Source of the DNA: Vavraia culicis subsp. floridensis
Lineage: Eukaryota > Microsporidia > Pleistophoridae
Assembly (NCBI RefSeq): GCF_000192795.1
Contig: NW_007360645.1
Coordinates: forward strand, 1-43,973
DNA: 43,973 nt
Reading direction: 5' to 3'
The notes beneath the pieces were generated by a model. The model did not search any database. It saw only the letters and a program-made list of their open reading frames with translations, and was not told where the DNA came from. Shown piece after piece: positions 1 to 8,908 of the stretch (the stretch's first letter is position 1; every line of letters begins with the position of its first letter). The translations under genes and the position numbers were made by a program.

Positions 1-1254
1 ACACTTTTGAGTCTTTTATTTATTAACGTTAAAATTGCAAAGAAATGTGGGAAAGCCATGGATTCTGACAACTTTTCTAACATGGAGCAACTTTTATATT
101 AATATAAACTCCGTTATCACCTTCGTTCAAGACTGCAAATAAGAAATGCTACGTTTTTCTCCTCTAAGAAATTGATAGAAGCATGCACTACCGAAAAATT
201 TACATAAATGCAATTACAACGTCGATAGATACTTTGAATGAACCAGCCAAGCTTTTTGTTCTCTCATGTTTTGGAAACAAAGCCTTGTTTTTCAGTACAA
301 ACACACCTAACATTGAAGGAACCAATTAAGTAGCTTTTATTCGGTAAATATGCAAGTACATGTCACCTAAAGGAACATCAGGAAATATGGTGCTCGTATA
401 CTCACCTCTATTGGACGGAAAGCAGTCGTCCTTAACAAAGGTGCTTACACTCTAGCCGCTATCTTTAGAACATTTTTATCATTGCAGGAGACAGGAACAT
501 TTAAATCTGTTGTAGAATGGTACCATTGTGAACAATGATCAGAGCAGTAATACAGCACAGTGTAAGAAGTTTATATATCGGTTAACTTTTCAATAATACT
601 GCGGTAAATGCCGTGTCACCTCAAGTTGAACGTCACTGATGGATTTAATTTTATCATGTCAAAGTTCACAAGTGTTTTATCGGCCAGAGTAAAAAACGAA
701 GGAAAAGACACATAGAATGTTTGTAGTTGAGTTCTAGCATGTACCTGTTGGATGGTTTTGTGCTAAACTCGCTGAAGGTAAAAGTTACAACGCTTCAACT
801 TCACGCAAGCGCTATTGCACTACAATTCAATTTACTGAACTGAGATAGATAGAGATGAAAAAGAAAGTCCTGATCAATTGTGTATTCGTACAATGTGACT
901 AGTTACCAAAACAGGGTTTGTTATCGTGCTAGTCGCACGACACTATGAACAGAGGGCATTATACTTACATTTCAAGTTCAACAAAAAGATAATACCTTTC
1001 TGAATACCAAGTTGTTTTAGTGGAACCATCCATAATAAAAGCTTAGTATTTACCTACCGTAAAAAAGGTCTTCTTTACCTTAATCCGTAATGGGAATAAT
1101 TTGTTTAAATTCTACTTCTAACCACGAGACAGACAAGCATATTCTAAAATATAGATACTTTCATTACGATTTCATAATTTAAGAATGATATTTGTATTTT
1201 TTGACTTTAATGACACAATCAGTGACATTTAAATTGACAAGTCGTCCCCCTACC
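1..1254. other. Gene-free AT-rich left flank
   Basis: No convincing open reading frame, RNA gene or tandem repeat is visible in this stretch. The last 120 bases are A/T-rich and lead into the C-run in front of the first gene. It probably holds that gene's promoter and the flank of an off-window neighbour. Confidence 0.6.
1246..1250 (+). promoter_or_regulatory. CCCCC start-proximal motif
   Basis: Five C residues lie 5 to 9 bases before the ATG at 1255, after an A/T-rich stretch. The reading frame is open further upstream, with a TTG at 1192 and an ATG at 1210, so the position of this C-run is the main reason for choosing 1255 as the start. Confidence 0.55.
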
Positions 1255-4200
1255 ATGCAAGAAAGAGAAGAAGTTCACGAACAGGTTGCGCGTTATGGCG
1301 TTATTCGGAGAAAACCGCGCCACAATTTGGTCAAGGAATATTTGAATTCATTGTTTAGGCGATATAAGTACAGTCTGAAGAATCCAAAAGTATGCATCCT
1401 GTATTTTTTGATATTTGTGCTGAGCATTGTTCTTATAAAGATATGTGTTCTCATCACACGTATTCTTATAGTCGATTTCTCTGGCTTCAGCATTGAAAAC
1501 ATTTGGTACGATGCGATCGATAAACCGGAGGAAATAGGTGTATCCTTTATGTCAAGCTACCTGTGTCCCGTCAATGTGCACGTGAAGAACTTGAAAATCT
1601 CCATTTGCAACGATGGTACCGAATTGATTGAACTGGAAAATAATTCTTTTTCGCTGGAGAAAAATAGCAGGTTAGGGTTTTCAGATATTCTGAAGATCGT
1701 AAATATACACGCATCAGACATGCTCTCTTATGTTAGCGGCAAGGATATCACCGTAAAAATTAGAGCATCGATAAAAATAAGATTCTTTTTTCTTAAGTTC
1801 GCATGTAACCATAAGTGTAGTCGGATAATCTCTCCTCAACGATCAAAAAATACCTACATGGTGCATTTAACAAGAATTCTTCTGAATGAAGATATGCGGA
1901 TGGTTCATCTCTACTTTGCAAATACCGGACATATATTTGCTGAAAATGTGAACATAAGACTACCAGAAGTGATTCTTAAGGCAGCAATTTTTGGACAGGC
2001 CTGCGACATTGCATTGAGCCCTATTTCTGTCACAGGTGGTCGAATGTGTAGCTTTGTAAAGCTTACTCTTTTCTTTAAAAACGACTTTAATCTAAACGCT
2101 TTGTTCATGCATTCGTATAAGTTGATAACTATGGCTGATTCGTCAGATTACGAGAGCTCGGAAGTGCCAATCTACATAGAAGGCACGAGAAAGGAAGGAT
2201 ATTCTAGTTTTGAACGCTTCTTTCACAAGTTGAAAGTTCCTGTTCAATCGTGGCTATCAAACATGGGAAAATCAGGAAAAAATGCGGTTTTACCGAGGTT
2301 TAACTTAACGTGTTCTACTGAGGGAGATGAATACGCGATATACATTGATTTAAAGACGTGCATATCTAAAAGGGAAATAAATTTACTCCATATGCTCTAC
2401 AATTCCAATTTGGTTCCTATACACATCAATATACACAAATATAATGATCGTATGGACATGAGCGATGACTTTGGGCAGGAAGTGGAAGAAAGCCTCGGCG
2501 GGTCCGAAAATCACGGAGAAAAAATCAAACAAGGGAACAATCGAAAAAGTGAACCTGGTAAAAAACCAAAGAGTGATGAGAAACGAACACGACACGAAGA
2601 AGGTGACAGGGTTGAAACAGATAGTGGTGCTGATGCTATAAAATCAAGCAGAGGACATTTCAAGGATGGTACAAACGGTAGAAAGCTAGAAAAAGTGAGA
2701 AAGCAGAACAGGAATGAAGCTGTGGAAGGTCCCAGCATTTGCACAATAAATATAAAGAGCTATTTGAACGATGTCTATTATCTGAAGGACGATTCAGCAA
2801 TTCAGCGTGAGGCGATACAAACGGGATCAATCCTAGATAGTGCAGGAGATGTACGTGGCGAAAACCGTGTAAGGAAGACGCGGGCTTTATTCAAAATTAG
2901 TTTTAAGGTGAAATCATGGAATAAGTTACTGGACAGCTGTCTGTCTGGCAAAACATTGTTTTTTGCAACTTCTTTGGATTGCTATGCTAGTCGCAAGATT
3001 GAATTTCTTTTTAACACGGATCAGGGAATATTTTTTCCTAATGATAAACCTGGGAAAACACAACCGGTATCGTTCTTGATTAAGATGCCAAAGATAGAGC
3101 ATGTTGTCTTTACGCATAGGTTATCCATAAAAAGTGGTTTGCCCAGAGGGAGTTTAACCATCGAGTCGGAAATTCAGCCGAGCCAAAAAAGCAGAACAAA
3201 CATACAAGAAAGCATAGCGGGAGTGGAAATCATCCACGACGAATTTGTTAAATGCGAAAATATCAACACAGGAAACGACTTGTCGTTATTAAGTCATGAT
3301 AACAGAGAATTGTCGATAGATCTGCAATTAGGGATCTATAAGATCCACATGATTGCTTTTGAAAATATGCTTTGTTATGATGGCGATTATTTGCACATTA
3401 TTTTTCGGAGCGTGTCGAAAATTTCCCTACTGACGAATGAGGTAAGCCGCGATGGACCAATTCTAGGAAAGCCCTTGCTTGCACATGTGGCAATAGGGGG
3501 TGGTAAAGCAGAGGATTACAGATATTTACTGGAAAGTGCCCACGGTGATCCCTTCTACTATGGTATATTGAACCGTTTGAACTTGAAAATTGAGGATATC
3601 AGCGAGTCCATAAGAATCACGACTAATATGGAAGACATTCTTACCAATGATGATCCAAGAATCACAAATATAATTACAGTGCCGGAAAAACTTGTTTTTG
3701 AAGCGGGATATAGCATCGACAACATTGTAGCAAGGGTAAGTGTTGATTTGAATGACTCTGAGATAGTGTACAAAGGAGAAAAAATTTATTTTCGTGGCCA
3801 AAAAATTGATGTTACGCCTGATTTCTCAAATTTGGTTAACCAGAAAACGGAGCTGTCTTTTTTCTGCCCCACTGATAGCATTTACCACGAATTTCTTGCT
3901 CCATGGTTTGAAACTTTCAAGTACAACATGGCCGCATCCAGCAATGGAACATTAGATGCAAATATGGGTTTAGATCCTCTGTTGATAAAGGCAAAGGTGG
4001 GCATTACAGGATTCATGGCTGCTTTAGGTGTATGTATTGATCTGCCTGAAAAATGCGTGGATCAGCAGAATGAAGTTAGCGACAAATCACAGCTGGAAGG
4101 TCTTCGTGTTTCATGGCCTGATATGGAAATGACGCTATTCTATAATGGCACAGATGAATCAAGACAGTCAATCATTATTTGGCAGATTATGTCTTCGTAT

Positions 4201-5343
4201 ATTTGTCTTAAACCATTTGGTAGAACAAATAGCAAATCGTTTTTTTGCCAGAAAAAGCTGTTGAAGTTTTATCTGCGCGTGTTCTCGGCCTGGAAGCCCT
4301 CCGATATTGGCGATGCTGCTTTGCAGATGGAATTTACATGTGCCGGAAAAAAATTTATGAGACAGAACTTGAACATGAAAAATTACCTAAAAAAATTTAT
4401 CGAGAGTTGGAACTATGGTAAAGAACCTTTTTTTATATTTCAACTCGTTGATTTTATTATTAATGGCAATGAAACTGAGAATAGTGAGAGAACGAAAGAG
4501 CAAAACAGTGAGAAGATCAGGTTCGAGTGTTCACATACGGTTGACTATGGTTCCTTTGATGTTGAATTGGTGCACAAAGGGATTATTAACTCCATTTGCA
4601 GACTTTTGGGTTTCGTTGGTAATCTCAATTTGGGAGTGTATCCCCGTATGGCAAACATAAAGCTAGAAAGTGAACAATTTACCGCTTTGGAGATTTCAAG
4701 TAAAAATGTCGGGCTAATCAGGTTGTCCGCCGAGGTTAAACACCTGTCACGCTTGCCTATAAAGTACGACCAAACCCCTGTTGACAACAACACTAGACTT
4801 AGGATTAACGTGCTCTATAAAGCATACATTAGCAGTCTAAGTAGCAACATTGGAGGTGATGAGGAGTCTTCGCTGAATTTTTCTTCTAATATAAGAGATT
4901 TGTTCAAGAAAACTAGTGAATCCCTTGATAGGGGCGCGCTTAAGCTTATACCCGAAGGTGATGGAAAATCGATGGTCACTATCACCTTGCCGATGCCAAT
5001 GGAAATCGTTATAAAGAAAGGAAATTGGCCATATATCGGGATAGTATTTCTCTTATCACGATACCACGTATACTTGCGAGAGGATCCCAACGAAACAACT
5101 TTTGCCGTGTATGTTCGACGCCTGCCTTATAGTGTAAAACACGATCGAAAGAACATATTCCTAGGTTTGTATGGAAAAGACGGTGTGATAAGAGTAAATC
5201 CTGTGAAATGTAACCTAGGATACCTGCTAAATAATAATTACATTAGTTGGTGGTACACTCTATCCTACCCTCTAAGCGGACGTTTGATCGAACATATAAT
5301 CACCTATAGCGCCTATATCGCCTATCTCATGAACAGAAGTTAA
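1255..5343 (+). CDS. Large single-pass membrane protein with beta-rich ectodomain
   Basis: The predicted product has 1362 aa. A basic N-terminus of about 45 residues precedes one strongly hydrophobic segment at residues 46-72 (VCILYFLIFVLSIVLIKI and following), so it is probably an N-terminally anchored membrane protein with the bulk on the far side. The first ectodomain part (about 75-190) alternates hydrophobic residues around a PVNVHVKNLKISI-type strand, an ELIELENNSFSLEKNSRLGF stretch and a DITVKIRASI strand. That pattern resembles the LEA-2/DUF3712 fold found in large fungal vacuolar proteins such as Tag1. A lysine-, glutamate- and serine-rich unstructured linker covers about residues 400-494, followed by a further 860 residues of strand-like sequence. 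A bridge-like lipid-transfer protein (Csf1 type) is an alternative, since those also begin with one membrane helix. The ATG at 1255 was chosen because of the C-run before it; 1210 is the other option. The gene is certain, the family is a guess. Confidence 0.85.
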   Translation: MQEREEVHEQVARYGVIRRKPRHNLVKEYLNSLFRRYKYSLKNPKVCILYFLIFVLSIVLIKICVLITRILIVDFSGFSIENIWYDAIDKPEEIGVSFMSSYLCPVNVHVKNLKISICNDGTELIELENNSFSLEKNSRLGFSDILKIVNIHASDMLSYVSGKDITVKIRASIKIRFFFLKFACNHKCSRIISPQRSKNTYMVHLTRILLNEDMRMVHLYFANTGHIFAENVNIRLPEVILKAAIFGQACDIALSPISVTGGRMCSFVKLTLFFKNDFNLNALFMHSYKLITMADSSDYESSEVPIYIEGTRKEGYSSFERFFHKLKVPVQSWLSNMGKSGKNAVLPRFNLTCSTEGDEYAIYIDLKTCISKREINLLHMLYNSNLVPIHINIHKYNDRMDMSDDFGQEVEESLGGSENHGEKIKQGNNRKSEPGKKPKSDEKRTRHEEGDRVETDSGADAIKSSRGHFKDGTNGRKLEKVRKQNRNEAVEGPSICTINIKSYLNDVYYLKDDSAIQREAIQTGSILDSAGDVRGENRVRKTRALFKISFKVKSWNKLLDSCLSGKTLFFATSLDCYASRKIEFLFNTDQGIFFPNDKPGKTQPVSFLIKMPKIEHVVFTHRLSIKSGLPRGSLTIESEIQPSQKSRTNIQESIAGVEIIHDEFVKCENINTGNDLSLLSHDNRELSIDLQLGIYKIHMIAFENMLCYDGDYLHIIFRSVSKISLLTNEVSRDGPILGKPLLAHVAIGGGKAEDYRYLLESAHGDPFYYGILNRLNLKIEDISESIRITTNMEDILTNDDPRITNIITVPEKLVFEAGYSIDNIVARVSVDLNDSEIVYKGEKIYFRGQKIDVTPDFSNLVNQKTELSFFCPTDSIYHEFLAPWFETFKYNMAASSNGTLDANMGLDPLLIKAKVGITGFMAALGVCIDLPEKCVDQQNEVSDKSQLEGLRVSWPDMEMTLFYNGTDESRQSIIIWQIMSSYICLKPFGRTNSKSFFCQKKLLKFYLRVFSAWKPSDIGDAALQMEFTCAGKKFMRQNLNMKNYLKKFIESWNYGKEPFFIFQLVDFIINGNETENSERTKEQNSEKIRFECSHTVDYGSFDVELVHKGIINSICRLLGFVGNLNLGVYPRMANIKLESEQFTALEISSKNVGLIRLSAEVKHLSRLPIKYDQTPVDNNTRLRINVLYKAYISSLSSNIGGDEESSLNFSSNIRDLFKKTSESLDRGALKLIPEGDGKSMVTITLPMPMEIVIKKGNWPYIGIVFLLSRYHVYLREDPNETTFAVYVRRLPYSVKHDRKNIFLGLYGKDGVIRVNPVKCNLGYLLNNNYISWWYTLSYPLSGRLIEHIITYSAYIAYLMNRS

Positions 5344-6998
5344 AAGTAATATTTGTACTTTTGTCCCAGTTGGTCTCTCTTTTAATGTGGTGTGCCAGCC
5401 TGTATTGATGCTTGTAGACGGGTTAAAAGTCTAATTGAAGCTTTTTAGGGATGGATGGGCTGATGTTCGGATTGCAGTAAAGTAACGTTAAGTAATATTT
5501 TTAGTACAGCAATTTATTTTTGTCTCCAGTACCAGTAGTTGGGCTGGAAGTGTTTTATCGCATTCATTCCGTTCTTAGAGAAGGAAACTTGGCGACATGT
5601 CGCTACATTCGTCCAAAAAGAAGAGCCCAACATGATGTTTCTGGGTGAACAGTTTCGCGCAAATCACTGCTGTTGTTGTAGCATACCTTTATGTTGATGA
5701 TGTGCGTTAGCTTCATTACAAACCAAAGGCATGGTTAGGATCAGTCCGAGTGAATCGTAAAGGTATGTTTTGTAGACAGCGGAACATGTATCAAATGCTA
5801 AATATACTTGCTGAGATAAAAAGGGAAATAATATTTGTATTGCGTTGGAGTTTGGCTTATTGTCCTTATGGCAGGACGATTCCTTTCTTTCCTCGATACG
5901 CGTTACAAGGATGCGATTCAGTACATGAAATAATTTGCTAATATAAATATACGCAAGTTCACTAGTCTTACACAAATCAGGTTGATCGTACCTAAAATGC
6001 TCTGATCACCATCCCATGATGATCTATCAGGTATCGATTACAAATCGTATTTTAGGCTAAAAACAATTGAACGTACCATGCCGACCGCACATGACACGCT
6101 AGTAAAACCAACATCAGTATTGCTATTACCGCAAACATCTTTATTTAAGACTAGCTGCTGTGTTGATAAACGCTGGAGCGTTTGATCTGCAAGGATTCAT
6201 AACACATTCATTCCAATAATCAACATCGTATATCACCAATAAACCGATCCGTACCATGCATATTTGGACTAGGCAGATAATCACAAAATACCGATTCATC
6301 CAATTTCGAAACACACTTTTTGAGCAGGCTAGGTGTTTTGTAACATGCATGACATATTTTATAAACCGAAAACCGACATCAAAAGCCTTCATTTCTCTCA
6401 ATTCTAGCTAACATTCAGAACAAGATAGTTTTTCACAGGAAGTGAGTACATCCCTGCATTATTCCATTACATTGCGGTATGATTTATTAAGACATAGCTA
6501 AACGATGATTATTGTGCCTTCAGCACTAAACATAATCGTCTAAAGACCAAATTTCATGGAATGGTGTGCATCTGTATTTCGTTAACACAACAATAGGTTG
6601 CAAGTGGATGCGAAGGCAACGCTATCAAAGGAATAATCTGCTGAAAGCTCTGTAGTAACAAAATGTATGAACACGGGACCCTAAAAAAGGACAGAAGAAC
6701 CTGATGCACATCAAAAACCTAAAGAAGATACTCACAACATCATAAAACACGATTGCTGCACGAGTTTGCAACAACAAATCAAGATTGTAATGTGAACATG
6801 TCATCTCAGCAAATAGTGATTTAACCATATTATATTGAGTGCCGGGATGTTCTGGTAGGGACCGTAAGTTTTTGTTCATAGATGAGACCTAAAAAGCAGC
6901 CTTTCAACCTATGGTCTATCTTATGAGCTTTCAATCGTACTCGTGTCATGTATCAGTATTGACACTCTAGCCAAATAGAGAAATATAAGGTACTAGGA
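5344..6998. other. Intergenic region between convergent genes
   Basis: These 1.65 kb lie between the 3' ends of two convergent genes. Short frames occur (for example 5664-5975 and 6141-6401, minus strand) but lack a motif, a C-run or codon bias that would support them. No structured RNA or tandem repeat was recognised. Confidence 0.5.
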
Positions 6999-8096
6999 TT
7001 AAAGGTCATAATTCACCATACCGTTCGATATGCTAACCATGAGCCTCTGTTTGATCATATATTTATCGATGTTTTGGATAATTTTCTTCAAAAACTCCAG
7101 TCCCTCCTTATTTCCAGGCATTTTTTGCAGTGTTCCATGCAACTGAGTAGGTTTCAGGGACTCAAAATATTTTTGTGACACTTTGTACGCGATTTTGCTT
7201 CTTTTTATTCTCAGAGTTTCGAACCTATTACTTATCATCGACCACAGGTATAAATTTGCGCCCTTGAATTTGATTACAGTCGTACTTTGTTCAAACGAAC
7301 TCCTCCTCTCGGGGTAAAAAATGAAACGGACATTCAGCCCGTGAAGACAGGCTATCATGTCTCTTTTCATCAATATTATGCTGTCATCAAGGAAACCGTT
7401 GCTTATAAACACACCAACGGTGTTTAAAGTATCGTCATCGGTCAGCTCTATCGGTGTTTTGTGTTCGATCATGAGCTTCAGTAGATCCATGAAATTATTG
7501 TATTGAAAGCTGTACTTGCCAATTTCAGGTAAATGTATAATGTTATAGGGAATTATATCCGACCTGTCGATGTAGATGTAAAGATAATCGCTGTGAAAGC
7601 GTACACGTATCCTGAGAAAGAAAGTGGCATAGATCATTTCGATGAGCTTGAAAGCACAGCGCTCTTTCAAATCATCCATAATTTCCAGATTTGTCGGTAT
7701 TAGTGAGTTGAGGACTGCCTTATTATTAAAATACTTAGCTGTATTGTCATTTGCGTTCTGATCCGCCTTTTTATCCCTGTCATCCGGTTCTACTTTTTTA
7801 TTCATCCGTCTGTCCGAGTCACTTAACTCGATTATATCGAACTTGTGCGTGTCCACGTCGTACGCAAAGGCAATTTTGTCTACTTCAAATTTTTCCTGCC
7901 TGTTATTTGGATATACAACCGTTACGATGCTCTGGTGAGGGTTCTTCCTCATAATATAAATGCTATCGCTCCCCGTTGGAAAGGTCACATTTCTTGTGGT
8001 ACGGTTTATGCCGATGAAGTGATAGCTCATGGTGTATGTGCACAGCAATAGCGGAATAATATACGGCATCATATGAATGAACCCCTGAACTACCAT
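6999..8096 (-). CDS. Secreted or membrane-anchored orphan protein (365 aa)
   Basis: The predicted protein begins with a signal-peptide-like segment: a short N-terminus followed by a hydrophobic run (MMPYIIPLLLCTYTMSYHF, about residues 9-27). Two N-glycosylation sequons (NRT, NVT) follow within the next dozen residues. It should therefore enter the secretory pathway. The next section is predicted beta-rich (SIVTVVYPNNRQEKFEV), then a charged, low-complexity Asp/Lys/Asn stretch, then about 230 residues of mixed helix and strand ending in a basic region. There is no second clear membrane helix. A CCC lies 2-4 bases before the ATG at 8096, supporting that start; a second in-frame ATG eight codons later would give nearly the same signal. 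I do not recognise the family. In microsporidia, lineage-specific secreted proteins of this kind are common and often face the host or the spore wall, but nothing here proves that. Confidence 0.8.
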   Translation of the reverse strand: MVVQGFIHMMPYIIPLLLCTYTMSYHFIGINRTTRNVTFPTGSDSIYIMRKNPHQSIVTVVYPNNRQEKFEVDKIAFAYDVDTHKFDIIELSDSDRRMNKKVEPDDRDKKADQNANDNTAKYFNNKAVLNSLIPTNLEIMDDLKERCAFKLIEMIYATFFLRIRVRFHSDYLYIYIDRSDIIPYNIIHLPEIGKYSFQYNNFMDLLKLMIEHKTPIELTDDDTLNTVGVFISNGFLDDSIILMKRDMIACLHGLNVRFIFYPERRSSFEQSTTVIKFKGANLYLWSMISNRFETLRIKRSKIAYKVSQKYFESLKPTQLHGTLQKMPGNKEGLEFLKKIIQNIDKYMIKQRLMVSISNGMVNYDL

Positions 8097-8314
8097 AGGG
8101 TAGTATTTTTTAGCGCTGATATATTACTTGGACAATATCTGCATCAGAGACTGCGATTGGCCCATATTGGTTTGAGCCCCCTTTCCACCAAGAGTAAGCC
8201 ATTGGATCGCTATTAGCCGATTATGGAATCTCGATTGGCAGCATGTATGAACGGAACAAATGTTAGCAATTTAAAAGGCGAGCACAACAAATACCGTAAC
8301 TGTGGATACCTCTG

Positions 8315-8746
8315 ATGTGCAAAACAAAAGAGGACTCGAATTACACCACAGTGAACGTTTCATTCTGTCGAATAGATCGTGCAAACCATCCATTGCAGCA
8401 AGCAATTTTGGTCGAAACTCCCATTTTATGGTCTGCTGGCAAGCAGATCATCAGTTTGTACCGTACAAAACGATGCCGAGCACCAGACAGCATGGCAAGA
8501 GATACCGAACTAGTCTCCAACGTTATCACAGAACCAAAAACAGACCGGGCCTATGGTGCTTGCGAAATAACAAGGCCAACCGTGTGCGTGCATCCAAACG
8601 AAAAAGGAAATATTTACGCCATAAGATCTGATTTACAAACAAAAACCGCGATCATGATAAATACCGCAGTGCCAATCAAACGCTCTGCACTCGTACAAAG
8701 CTGGTCAGGTGAGGAATGCCTAATAAAATGCTTTAACAAATTTTAG
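8315..8746 (+). CDS. Hypothetical protein (143 aa), tentative
   Basis: This frame starts with ATG at 8315 and stays open for 143 codons, and its G+C content looks higher than that of the surrounding spacers. The product is mixed alpha/beta in appearance, has no membrane helix or signal peptide and contains six cysteines without a recognisable zinc-binding spacing. It matches no family I can name. No C-run lies close to the ATG; the nearest one (8174-8178, GCCCCCT context) is about 140 bases upstream. A 109-codon frame (8302-8631) overlaps it in another phase but lacks an early ATG. The gene would sit between two minus-strand genes. I regard it as somewhat more likely real than not because of its length and base composition. 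Confidence 0.45.
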   Translation: MCKTKEDSNYTTVNVSFCRIDRANHPLQQAILVETPILWSAGKQIISLYRTKRCRAPDSMARDTELVSNVITEPKTDRAYGACEITRPTVCVHPNEKGNIYAIRSDLQTKTAIMINTAVPIKRSALVQSWSGEECLIKCFNKF

Positions 8747-8908
8747 CATTTTTTATGGGAATTACACATTCACAAATACGCAATTTTCCACTGCACGATA
8801 AATCGCTGCGTACTACAGGGCAACCGAGCTCACCCCTTCGCACGCCATGAATTGGACATTAAAGGCATGCTTGCAACGCAAACCGTATTTTCCATCCGCT
8901 TTACCGGT

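Noticed and set aside
8302..8631. 109-codon frame overlapping the 143-codon ORF
   Set aside because: It begins at GTG, has its first ATG well inside, and is very rich in Arg/Lys/His as in shifted frames; the 8315 frame is preferred.
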